Shown here piece after piece: positions 1 to 6,351 of a stretch of DNA of 19,653 bases (the stretch's first letter is position 1; each line of letters opens with the position of its first letter). The position numbers and the translations under genes are program-made. The notes beneath the pieces are model-generated. The model saw only the letters and a list, made by a program, of their open reading frames with translations, did no database searches and was not told the DNA's origin. Location of the stretch: contig CATZZP010000028.1 of assembly GCA_958426775.1 (NCBI GenBank), positions 1-19,653 of the forward strand, written 5' to 3'. The DNA is from an uncultured Bacillota bacterium (GTDB lineage Bacteria; Bacillota; Clostridia; Lachnospirales; CAG-274).

Positions 1-86
1 AGCAGCTGTTGAAACTGCTACGCTGAAAAAAGTCTAACTTTTTGGGGTCACATCAAAACTAACCGTCTTTTATTATGCCTTAATTA

Positions 87-650
87 TTATGAGTTTACGC
101 GACCAAGGTACTCTCCTGTACGAGTATCAATCTTAATAATCTCACCAATGTTAATGAATAACGGTACATTTACCTGTGCACCTGTTTCAACAGTAGCAGG
201 CTTTGTTGCACCTGTAGCTGTATCACCCTTGAAGCCCGGCTCTGTATCTGTAACCTCAAGCTCTACAAAAGTAGGAGGCTCAATACCGAAAATGTTGCCG
301 TTGTAGCTAAGAATTTTAACAACCTCATTTTCCTTAACGAACTTAAGCTTATCACCTACATCATTTGCACTAAGTGCAATCTGGTCATAGGTTTCAACAT
401 CCATAAAGTTGTAAAGGTCACCATCCTGATAAAGATACTGCATATCCTTACGATCGATAAATGCCTTAGGCATCTTCTCTGTAGGACGGAAGGTCTTTTC
501 AACCACTGCACCTGTTACAACATTTTTAATTTTTGTTCTTACGAAAGCTGCACCTTTACCGGGCTTAACATGCTGAAATTCAAGTATTTCATAAACATCG
601 CCCTCATATTCCATAGTAACACCGTTTCTAAATTCACCGGCAGAAATCAT
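87..650 (-). CDS. efp: Translation elongation factor P
   Basis: EF-P binds between the P and E sites of the ribosome and relieves stalling at consecutive prolines. The 187-residue length is that of a full bacterial EF-P: an N-terminal KOW-like barrel (about residues 1-62) followed by two OB-fold domains. The loop that reaches the peptidyl-transferase centre is visible as HVKPGKGAAF, with Lys32 at the tip. In B. subtilis the equivalent Lys32 carries a 5-aminopentanol group; the modification here is not deducible. The C-terminal GEIIKIDTRTGEYLGR block is typical of the family. The start is set by an AAGGAGG site 9 nt upstream. It is the last gene of the minus-strand aro unit, 80 nt after aroQ, and has its own promoter in that gap. 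In B. subtilis efp also lies close to aroQ (yqhS). Identification is secure. Confidence 0.97.
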   Translation of the reverse strand: MISAGEFRNGVTMEYEGDVYEILEFQHVKPGKGAAFVRTKIKNVVTGAVVEKTFRPTEKMPKAFIDRKDMQYLYQDGDLYNFMDVETYDQIALSANDVGDKLKFVKENEVVKILSYNGNIFGIEPPTFVELEVTDTEPGFKGDTATGATKPATVETGAQVNVPLFINIGEIIKIDTRTGEYLGRVNS

Positions 651-693
651 ATTCTGTATCCTCCTTGCATATGTTAAAAGTCATATATGCTCT

Positions 694-722
694 ATTTTAC
701 TTCATAATTCAATATATTTCAA
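694..722 (-). promoter_or_regulatory. Sigma-A type promoter for efp
   Basis: Read on the minus strand, -35 TTGAAA (717-722), a 17-bp spacer and -10 TAAAAT (694-699) lie between the aroQ stop and the efp start. The match is five of six at each box with ideal spacing. The predicted start site near 687 gives a leader of about 37 nt. This would let efp be transcribed independently of the upstream shikimate genes. It is inferred from sequence only. Confidence 0.65.
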
Positions 723-730
723 GCCTTTTT

Positions 731-1186
731 TCAACTATTGCTGATATTTTTTTCTATTTTATCCTTAACTGCCATTAAACCAAGGCAATAGCCATATGAA
801 CCCATACCGCAAATCTGCCCTGCACAAACAGGGGCAGTTACGCTTGTATGCCTGAATTCCTCTCTTTTATGAATGTTTGACATATGAACCTCAATAACAG
901 GTAAATTGATTGAAGATATTGCATCTCTTATTGCATAGCTGTAATGAGTAAAAGCTCCCGGGTTAATAACAATACCGTCTATACCCTCATAATAGCAGTC
1001 CTGTAAGTAATCTATTATTTCACCCTCGTGGTTAGACTGAAAAAAGCTTAATTCAATACCACCCATAACAGCAGCATACTCCTTTATAAGCTCCTCAATA
1101 TCTGCCCAGGTTTCACTACCGTAAACGCCTCTTTCTCTTATGCCTGTAAAATTAATGTTTGGTCCGTTTATTATACTTATTTTCAT
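731..1186 (-). CDS. aroQ: Type II 3-dehydroquinate dehydratase
   Basis: The enzyme dehydrates 3-dehydroquinate to 3-dehydroshikimate, the third step of the shikimate pathway; type II enzymes are cytosolic dodecamers. At 151 residues it has the family's usual length. The N-terminal NGPNINFTG motif, Arg17 and catalytic Tyr22 (in RERGVYG), the NHEGEIID block, NPGAFTHYS with Asn75, and EVHMSNIHKREEFRHTS with His101 are all present, so the active site looks intact. The start codon lies inside the end of aroK: the two reading frames overlap by 35 nt, with an AAGGAG site about 10 nt before the ATG and inside aroK. This suggests translation is coupled to aroK. It is followed by efp after 80 nt. Confidence 0.96.
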   Translation of the reverse strand: MKISIINGPNINFTGIRERGVYGSETWADIEELIKEYAAVMGGIELSFFQSNHEGEIIDYLQDCYYEGIDGIVINPGAFTHYSYAIRDAISSINLPVIEVHMSNIHKREEFRHTSVTAPVCAGQICGMGSYGYCLGLMAVKDKIEKNISNS

Positions 1187-1700
1187 ATTTAGTATACTCC
1201 TTTTTAATTATATTAAGCGTATCCTCCAAATTAAGCTCTGATACATCAATTATTATATCAGCATATTTATTGTACACAGGTTCTCTTTGTGTCAAAAGCT
1301 CTTTTATTTTGCCAAGCTTATCCTCACACATTAAAAGAGGTCTTGTATTATCATTACGCAGGTTATAAGCAATTGTCTCAGGCTTTGACTTAAGGTAGAT
1401 AACAACTCCGCCTTTTTTTAAGTTGTTCATATTATCCTCATTTTTAATTACACCGCCGCCTGTTGCGATTATTTTACATTTAGGCTGACTAAACCTTTCA
1501 CATAGCTCCTTTTCCATGCTTCGGAAATAAGGCTCACCTTTTTGTGCAAAAATTTCGTTTATTGTCATACCCTCTCTTTTTTCAATAAAGTCATCCATAT
1601 CAATAAATTCCCACTTCATTCTTAAGGAGAGTCTTTTGCCTACGCTTGTTTTTCCGCTACCCATAAAGCCTATAAGCACTATGTTTCTCATTAATTTCAT
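1152..1700 (-). CDS. aroK: Shikimate kinase
   Basis: It phosphorylates shikimate at the 3-hydroxyl using ATP. The 182-residue protein shows the Walker A loop GFMGSGKTS (residues 11-19), the DMDD shikimate-binding segment (34-37), Arg60 in YFR, the GGG turn at 81-83, the lid NTRPLL with Arg120, and the QREPVYN block near 138-144. Its ATG shares an ATGA with the stop of aroE, so the two genes overlap by 4 nt, and a GGGAG site lies 9 nt upstream. A second in-frame ATG is codon 4. The 3' end runs 35 nt into aroQ, and the last 15 or so residues are a Lys/Asn/Tyr-rich tail that is probably not part of the fold. Confidence 0.95.
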   Translation of the reverse strand: MKLMRNIVLIGFMGSGKTSVGKRLSLRMKWEFIDMDDFIEKREGMTINEIFAQKGEPYFRSMEKELCERFSQPKCKIIATGGGVIKNEDNMNNLKKGGVVIYLKSKPETIAYNLRNDNTRPLLMCEDKLGKIKELLTQREPVYNKYADIIIDVSELNLEDTLNIIKKEYTKYENKYNKRTKH

Positions 1701-2587
1701 TTTGTGCAGCTCCCTAAATAATATTTAGTTAAAGAAGAACGCAGTTGTTCTCTGAAAGTATCGTCAAGCTTTTCATCATACCAGATTTCTCTTGCCGCTA
1801 CAGCCTGATAAATAAGCATATCAAAGCCGTTAATTGTTTTGACGCCTTGTGATGCCGCCTCTTTTAAAAGTCTTGTTTCCCAAGGTGAATAAATTGCATC
1901 AAATACGGTTTCTACCTTTTTAGCTTTATAAAAATTAATATCCTCAACAGGGGTTTTATCTATATTATCACCAAAGCCAAGGGTTGTTGCATTCAGTATA
2001 ATATCACACTTTTCTATTAAACCTATGTCCTTTATTTCAAGAGCAGTTATATCCACTGTATAATACTTCTTAATATGCTCTGAAAGCTGATTTGCCTTTT
2101 CCAAAGTCCTGTTTGCTATGTAAACCTTACTTGCACCCTTTGCCGCCGCCATAGCTACACAAGCATTTGCCGCACCGCCTGCACCAAGTACCAGAACAAT
2201 TTTATTCTCAACAGTAACATGATTACCTAAAAGGGCATAGTAAACGCCTATCATATCTGTATTGTATCCTACATAGCCTTTTTCGGTATATTTTATTGTA
2301 TTTACTGCACCTACCGCCTCTGCTGTTTTATCTAAACCACAAAGATAGGGCATAATGGCCTTTTTATGAGGCACTGTTACATTAAGTCCGCCTATACCAA
2401 GCTCATACGCACCTACAATTGCTTTTTCAAGTCCCTCCGTCTTTACACGAAAGGCAGTATACACTAAATCAGTATTCTGCATTTTAGCCATTGTATTGTG
2501 TATAACAGGGCTAAAGGTATGCTCTATAGGGTCACCTATAACAGCAAACACCTTTGTTAAGCCGTTTATGCTATCAACTGTTTCCAC
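1697..2587 (-). CDS. aroE: Shikimate 5-dehydrogenase
   Basis: It reduces 3-dehydroshikimate to shikimate with NADPH. The substrate domain shows HTFSPVIHN (residues 23-31), NVTVPHK with catalytic Lys75, and GAVNT (93-97); Asp111 in YNTD is the partner acid. The nucleotide domain begins with VLGAGGAANA (133-142) and has ANRTLEK (158-164), a pattern that favours NADP. The GFDMLIYQA block is near the C terminus. The 296-residue length is normal. The start appears to be GTG at 2585-2587, preceded by GGGAG about 10 nt upstream; no ATG suits the family's N terminus. It overlaps the end of yqeG by 14 nt and the start of aroK by 4 nt, so the three are surely co-transcribed. In B. subtilis yqeG also sits near aroE. 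Confidence 0.96.
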   Translation of the reverse strand: METVDSINGLTKVFAVIGDPIEHTFSPVIHNTMAKMQNTDLVYTAFRVKTEGLEKAIVGAYELGIGGLNVTVPHKKAIMPYLCGLDKTAEAVGAVNTIKYTEKGYVGYNTDMIGVYYALLGNHVTVENKIVLVLGAGGAANACVAMAAAKGASKVYIANRTLEKANQLSEHIKKYYTVDITALEIKDIGLIEKCDIILNATTLGFGDNIDKTPVEDINFYKAKKVETVFDAIYSPWETRLLKEAASQGVKTINGFDMLIYQAVAAREIWYDEKLDDTFREQLRSSLTKYYLGSCTK

Positions 2588-3092
2588 CCTTATTCATCTC
2601 CCTTTTTAAATACATATTTACTATAACCCGTTCAATACCGCGTTTTGGTTTAGTTATCCATTCGTCCTTAGGACTAACCTGCTTAATAAGCACAGAATAA
2701 ATACCATATCTGTTACCGCACCATACATCGGTGAAAATCTGGTCACCTGCTATAAGACAGCTGTTCTTATCTACTCCAAGCTTATCAATAAGTCTTTTTA
2801 GACCGCCTATACCAGGTTTACCTGCTCTGTATACATAAGGTATGTCCATACTTTTACAAAAAACCCTGCTTCTCTCCTCCCTGCTGTTAGAGAGAACGCT
2901 TATCAGTATACCGTTTTCCCTAAGAGAATTAAAATATTCTCTCAGCTTTTCATCAGGCTCTTTTATCCAATAAGGCACAAGGGTATTGTCTATATCAAAG
3001 ATAACCGTATTTATGCCCAACTCCTTTAGCATTTGAGGAGTAAGCTCATAAACAGAGTTGAGATATTTTTTAGGAAATAAAAATTCAAACAT
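2574..3092 (-). CDS. yqeG: YqeG-family HAD-type phosphatase
   Basis: This is a cytosolic HAD IIIA-type phosphatase of the YqeG family; the physiological substrate is not established. HAD motif I is DIDNTLVPYW with Asp33 and Asp35, motif II is the VLSNS stretch (residues 66-70), motif III is Lys92 in AGKPG, and motif IV is AGDQIFTD with Asp117 and Asp122. From the chosen ATG the protein has 172 residues, the same size as B. subtilis YqeG. A longer reading starting at 3170 is rejected because the AGAGGA site lies 8 nt before the ATG at 3090-3092 and the promoter runs through the extension. It heads the unit yqeG-aroE-aroK-aroQ-efp. Confidence 0.92.
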   Translation of the reverse strand: MFEFLFPKKYLNSVYELTPQMLKELGINTVIFDIDNTLVPYWIKEPDEKLREYFNSLRENGILISVLSNSREERSRVFCKSMDIPYVYRAGKPGIGGLKRLIDKLGVDKNSCLIAGDQIFTDVWCGNRYGIYSVLIKQVSPKDEWITKPKRGIERVIVNMYLKREMNKGGNS

Positions 3093-3135
3093 AATATAAA
3101 TCCTCTTTACAATTTCGGGTTTATGATGTACAGTT

Positions 3136-3164
3136 ATGATAACATAAATTTGACTTATTTTCAA
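3136..3164 (-). promoter_or_regulatory. Sigma-A type promoter for the yqeG-aro-efp unit
   Basis: On the minus strand, -35 TTGAAA (3159-3164) is followed by a 17-bp spacer and -10 TATCAT (3136-3141). The start site is expected near 3129, giving a leader of about 37 nt before yqeG. The 90-bp gap also serves the divergent decarboxylase gene, but no convincing plus-strand promoter was seen there. Confidence 0.7.
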
Positions 3165-3182
3165 TACCAAAGGATTTTTAAT

Positions 3183-4589
3183 ATGGACGCACCATTATAT
3201 AACAGAATAAAGGAGCTTACAGGCTCGCAAACCTATCCTCTGCATATGCCCGGGCATAAGAGAAATTTGAATTTTATTGAGGACACTCTCCTTAACCTTG
3301 ATGTAACGGAAATTGACGGTACGGATAATATGCACCATCCCCGAGAGGTTATTTTACAGGCTGAGGAAAAGCTTGCTGAATTAAACAGCTGTGATAAAGC
3401 TCTGTTTTTAGTAAACGGCGGCTCAAGCGGTATTCTCACTGCAATTTTAGGTACTGTAGGGGAAGGAGATAAAATTATTGTAGGCAGAAACGCTCACAAA
3501 AGCGTACATAACGGACTTGTGCTTTCAGGTGCTACGCCTGTTTATGTTTATCCCGAAGTTTTAAGCTCTGCAATTTTAGGCGGTATAACACCCGATAACT
3601 TAAATCAGGCATTTAAAGCTTATCCCGATACTAAGGCTGTAATTGTAACCTCTCCTACCTATGAGGGCTTTACCTGTGATATAAAAGCTCTTGCTGAAAT
3701 TGCACACAAAAACAATGCAATACTTATTGTAGATGAAACCCACGGAGCTCACTTTCCCTTTTCAAAAAGCTTTCCTCAAAGTGCCATGGAGGCAGGGGCA
3801 GATATTTCAATTAACAGCTGGCATAAAACACTGCCCTGCCCTAATCAGAGTGCAGTTATTAATTTAAAGCTTAAAAGGCTTGACCTTAGCAGACTTACGG
3901 AGGCATACTCCATGGTACAAACCACAAGTCCTTCATATATAATGATGTCAATTATGGATAAGGTACGTGGGGTTTTAACGGAAAACAGACAAATATTTGA
4001 TGAATATATTGACAGTCTCCGTAAAGCAAGGGATATGCTAAAAAATCTTAAGGGCTTAAGACTCATTGACAACAGCACCTTTAGCTCTGAAAGCACGGTT
4101 GACTATGACATATCCAAATTAGTTATTTTAACGGGTAAAAATTTCAGCGGTAAAGCACTTGCACAAATTCTTTTAAAGGAATATAATATACAGATAGAAC
4201 TGGCTGCTCCGGATTATATTATTGCTATGACAAGCGTAGCTGATACCGCCCTAGGGCTTTTCGGCTTTGCTAAAGCAATATGTGAAATTGATAAGGGCTT
4301 ACCTTATTTTGAACCCTCTGTTACGGTTAAATGCAACGCTGATATTAACTGCCCTGTAAGCAGCCCGCGAAAGGCATTTTATGCCAAAACAAAATATACA
4401 AGCCTTGAAAGTTCTGTAGGTTTTGTTGCAGGCGAGTGTATAACTCCCTTCCCTCCTGATATTCCTTTAATATTAACAGGAGAGAAAATAACCAAAGAGC
4501 ATCTGGAGCAAATTAAAATTTATCGTAAGCTGGGCATTACCCTGTTAGGCGGACAAAACGGCAAAATAAAAATAATTGAGGAAAATTAA
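3183..4589 (+). CDS. Orn/Lys/Arg-type PLP-dependent decarboxylase
   Basis: This is a fold-type I PLP enzyme of the Orn/Lys/Arg decarboxylase group, cytosolic. The substrate could be arginine, lysine or ornithine, leading to polyamines, and cannot be set from sequence alone. Visible are the N-terminal HMPGHKR motif (21-27), DGTDNMHHP (45-53), NGGSSG (78-83), SPTYEG (157-162), DETHGAH with Asp184 and His187, and SWHKTLP with the PLP lysine Lys215. The small C-terminal domain keeps ITPFPPDIPLILTGE. At 468 residues it resembles the short Bacillus SpeA/YaaO type, without the wing domain of the enterobacterial inducible enzymes. The start has AAAGGA 8 nt upstream; a longer reading from 3123 lacks such a site. 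The DUF815 gene follows after 1 nt. Confidence 0.88.
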   Translation: MDAPLYNRIKELTGSQTYPLHMPGHKRNLNFIEDTLLNLDVTEIDGTDNMHHPREVILQAEEKLAELNSCDKALFLVNGGSSGILTAILGTVGEGDKIIVGRNAHKSVHNGLVLSGATPVYVYPEVLSSAILGGITPDNLNQAFKAYPDTKAVIVTSPTYEGFTCDIKALAEIAHKNNAILIVDETHGAHFPFSKSFPQSAMEAGADISINSWHKTLPCPNQSAVINLKLKRLDLSRLTEAYSMVQTTSPSYIMMSIMDKVRGVLTENRQIFDEYIDSLRKARDMLKNLKGLRLIDNSTFSSESTVDYDISKLVILTGKNFSGKALAQILLKEYNIQIELAAPDYIIAMTSVADTALGLFGFAKAICEIDKGLPYFEPSVTVKCNADINCPVSSPRKAFYAKTKYTSLESSVGFVAGECITPFPPDIPLILTGEKITKEHLEQIKIYRKLGITLLGGQNGKIKIIEEN

Positions 4590-4590
4590 A

Positions 4591-5847
4591 ATGAACAGCA
4601 ACCAAATATTAGACAATATTAATTCACTTACCGTATATAAAAATATAACACAGGATAAAATAGTAGGACTTCTGCGTGAGGTGCTGACGGCAGAGGATAA
4701 CTATGAGCCTATGTCAAGGCTTGTTACCCTGCTTATGGAGGAGGCGGAGAAAAAAGGCTTCAGCGGTAATCTTTTCCGTAATTATATAATTCATCTTTTA
4801 TTATCTGATGAAAATACATTTACTCTATACTGTGAAAATAATGTTAATGTAAAAGACCGCTCTATTTATCGTATGGCTGAGGCAGATATTAATGCAATAA
4901 TGAGTGTTGCTGATATTGACCTGCATCAGCTGCCTGACTCACGCTTTCTTGAAAAGGCGATTAACGAAGTGCTTAATTATACACCTGTCAGCACTTTAAG
5001 CAACGAGGACAATTACAGGGATATAACCATTGATAAGGTAATTAAATTCCATAACAAATCAGGCTGTGGTGATATTTCCATATATCGCTCCTTCCGATAT
5101 GATGATATTACAAAAAGCCTTAAGGGTATATCACACCCTGACCCTATTACCTTTGATGATTTAATCGGATATGAGGCTCAAACCTCACAGCTTATTGAAA
5201 ACACAGAGGCATTTATTAAGGGCTACAACGCAAATAATGTATTGCTTGTAGGTGCAAGAGGTACAGGCAAGTCTTCCTCTGTAAAAGCTCTTGTAAACCG
5301 CTATTTTGATGAGGGCTTAAGACTGCTTGAAATAACTAAGGAGCAAATTGCCGATCTTCCTGATATTTTAAAGCTTTTGCGTCCCAGAGGCAGATACTTT
5401 ATTATATTTATTGATGATTTATCCTTTGATGAGGGCGAAATACAGTACAAATATATGAAGTCCCTCCTTGAGGGCGGTGCAGAGGGAAAGCCTGACAATG
5501 TGTTATTCTATGCAACAAGCAACCGCCGTCACTTAATACAGGAAAAATGGTCAGACCGAGCTTCAGGCTCTGATGATGCAGAAATACACAAAACAGATAC
5601 CCTTAACGAAAAGCTTTCTCTTGCAGACCGTTTTGGTATCACTATTACATACCCTAAGCCAACACCGAGGGAATATATTAATATTGTAACGGGTATAGCT
5701 AAAAGAAAGGGTCTTGAGGTTGATGCCGAAACACTTAAGCAGGAGGCTCTTAAGTGGGAGCTTAACCAGAAGGGTATGTCAGGTCGTACAGCCAAGCAGT
5801 TCATTAACAATATGCTTTGGCAGACAGGTAATAATAAACAGAGTTAA
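4591..5847 (+). CDS. DUF815-family AAA ATPase
   Basis: This 418-residue protein has a DUF815-type AAA domain; its cellular role is not established. Residues 1-180 form a mostly helical N-terminal region. The ATPase part begins at DPITFDDLIGYE (184-195), a linker typical of AAA proteins. It has Walker A GARGTGKSS (221-229), Walker B FIIFIDD (270-276), a sensor-1 region ATSNRRHL with Asn311, ADRFG with Arg347 as possible arginine finger, and GMSGRTAKQF with sensor-2-like Arg399. ATP hydrolysis therefore looks possible. The start follows GAGG at 9 nt, and only 1 nt separates it from the decarboxylase stop, so the two genes are co-transcribed and perhaps translationally coupled. There is no signal peptide or membrane segment. 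Confidence 0.9.
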   Translation: MNSNQILDNINSLTVYKNITQDKIVGLLREVLTAEDNYEPMSRLVTLLMEEAEKKGFSGNLFRNYIIHLLLSDENTFTLYCENNVNVKDRSIYRMAEADINAIMSVADIDLHQLPDSRFLEKAINEVLNYTPVSTLSNEDNYRDITIDKVIKFHNKSGCGDISIYRSFRYDDITKSLKGISHPDPITFDDLIGYEAQTSQLIENTEAFIKGYNANNVLLVGARGTGKSSSVKALVNRYFDEGLRLLEITKEQIADLPDILKLLRPRGRYFIIFIDDLSFDEGEIQYKYMKSLLEGGAEGKPDNVLFYATSNRRHLIQEKWSDRASGSDDAEIHKTDTLNEKLSLADRFGITITYPKPTPREYINIVTGIAKRKGLEVDAETLKQEALKWELNQKGMSGRTAKQFINNMLWQTGNNKQS

Positions 5848-5861
5848 GCACAGTGAACATT

Positions 5862-5890
5862 TTTACTTGCTGTTATTGAACAAATATGCT
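5862..5890 (+). promoter_or_regulatory. Possible weak promoter before the small membrane protein
   Basis: In the 69-bp gap after the DUF815 gene, TTTACT (5862-5867) and TATGCT (5885-5890) are 17 bp apart. Each matches four of six consensus bases. No terminator is visible between the genes, so the downstream gene may simply be read through from the decarboxylase. Confidence 0.3.
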
Positions 5891-5916
5891 ACATTTAATT
5901 AAAGGGGGTGTGTTTT

Positions 5917-6306
5917 ATGTTTAATAACCTTAATATTCCCTTAACTGCAAGCGATGTTATTTATTGTGCCATTGCCGCACTATGTATAACATTAATTATA
6001 CGTAATTTTATACGTATGAACCGCTTTATTAAATCAGCTCATTTATCTGTATCAGGCAATAATGATATTAAATCGGCTTTAGATAGATGCTATGCTATTT
6101 TTCCGTTGGAAAAATTTAATTTTCACGGTCAAACCTTCAGGCGAGGCATGAAAATTAAAATAACTACCCTTCAAAACAAGATTTTTGAGGGTGAGTTAAT
6201 CGGCTTTAATACAAAAAATATGGTTTGTATAATGACTTCAAAGCTGATTGTAGCACATGAGCTAAATAACATTCGTGAAATTGTACTGATTGACGAAAAA
6301 ACATAA
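5917..6306 (+). CDS. Membrane-anchored protein of unknown function with a C-terminal beta-rich domain
   Basis: I do not recognise this 129-residue protein. One hydrophobic segment at about residues 11-31 is followed by a basic stretch (RNFIRMNRFIK), which fits a single-pass anchor with the C-terminal part in the cytosol. Residues 45-65 may be helical. From about residue 68 on, alternating hydrophobic strands and turns (RRGMKIKITT, FEGELIGF, VCIMTSKLIVA, IREIVLI) suggest a small barrel of about 60 residues, in the style of Sm-like or SH3-like folds; this is an inference from pattern only. The start is chosen because of the strong AAAGGGGG site 7 nt upstream. An in-frame GTG at 5908 lies inside that site and is unlikely. 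A terminator follows immediately. Confidence 0.8.
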   Translation: MFNNLNIPLTASDVIYCAIAALCITLIIRNFIRMNRFIKSAHLSVSGNNDIKSALDRCYAIFPLEKFNFHGQTFRRGMKIKITTLQNKIFEGELIGFNTKNMVCIMTSKLIVAHELNNIREIVLIDEKT

Positions 6307-6330
6307 GGGTTGTTTATACAACCCTTTTTT
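6305..6330 (+). terminator. Intrinsic terminator after the small membrane protein gene
   Basis: The arms AAGGGTTG (6305-6312) and CAACCCTT (6319-6326) pair perfectly around a 6-nt loop and run straight into a T-tract ending at 6330. The left arm starts inside the stop codon. Only 21 nt separate the T-tract from the xylulokinase start. Confidence 0.88.
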
Positions 6331-6351
6331 ACTACATACGGGAGGTATTTT

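Noticed and set aside
2..37. Possible last 11 codons of a plus-strand gene ending in TAA at 35-37
   Set aside because: An open stretch of this length is common by chance, the residues match no family I know, and no upstream sequence is available.
27..43. Short inverted repeat AAAAAGT/ACTTTTT as terminator of efp
   Set aside because: The stem is nearly all A-T with a 3-nt loop, so it would be very weak; efp termination may lie outside the window.
3093..3170. N-terminal extension of YqeG and the matching early start (3123) of the divergent decarboxylase
   Set aside because: Both extensions cover promoter sequence, lack ribosome sites and exceed the family N termini; the downstream ATGs have good sites.
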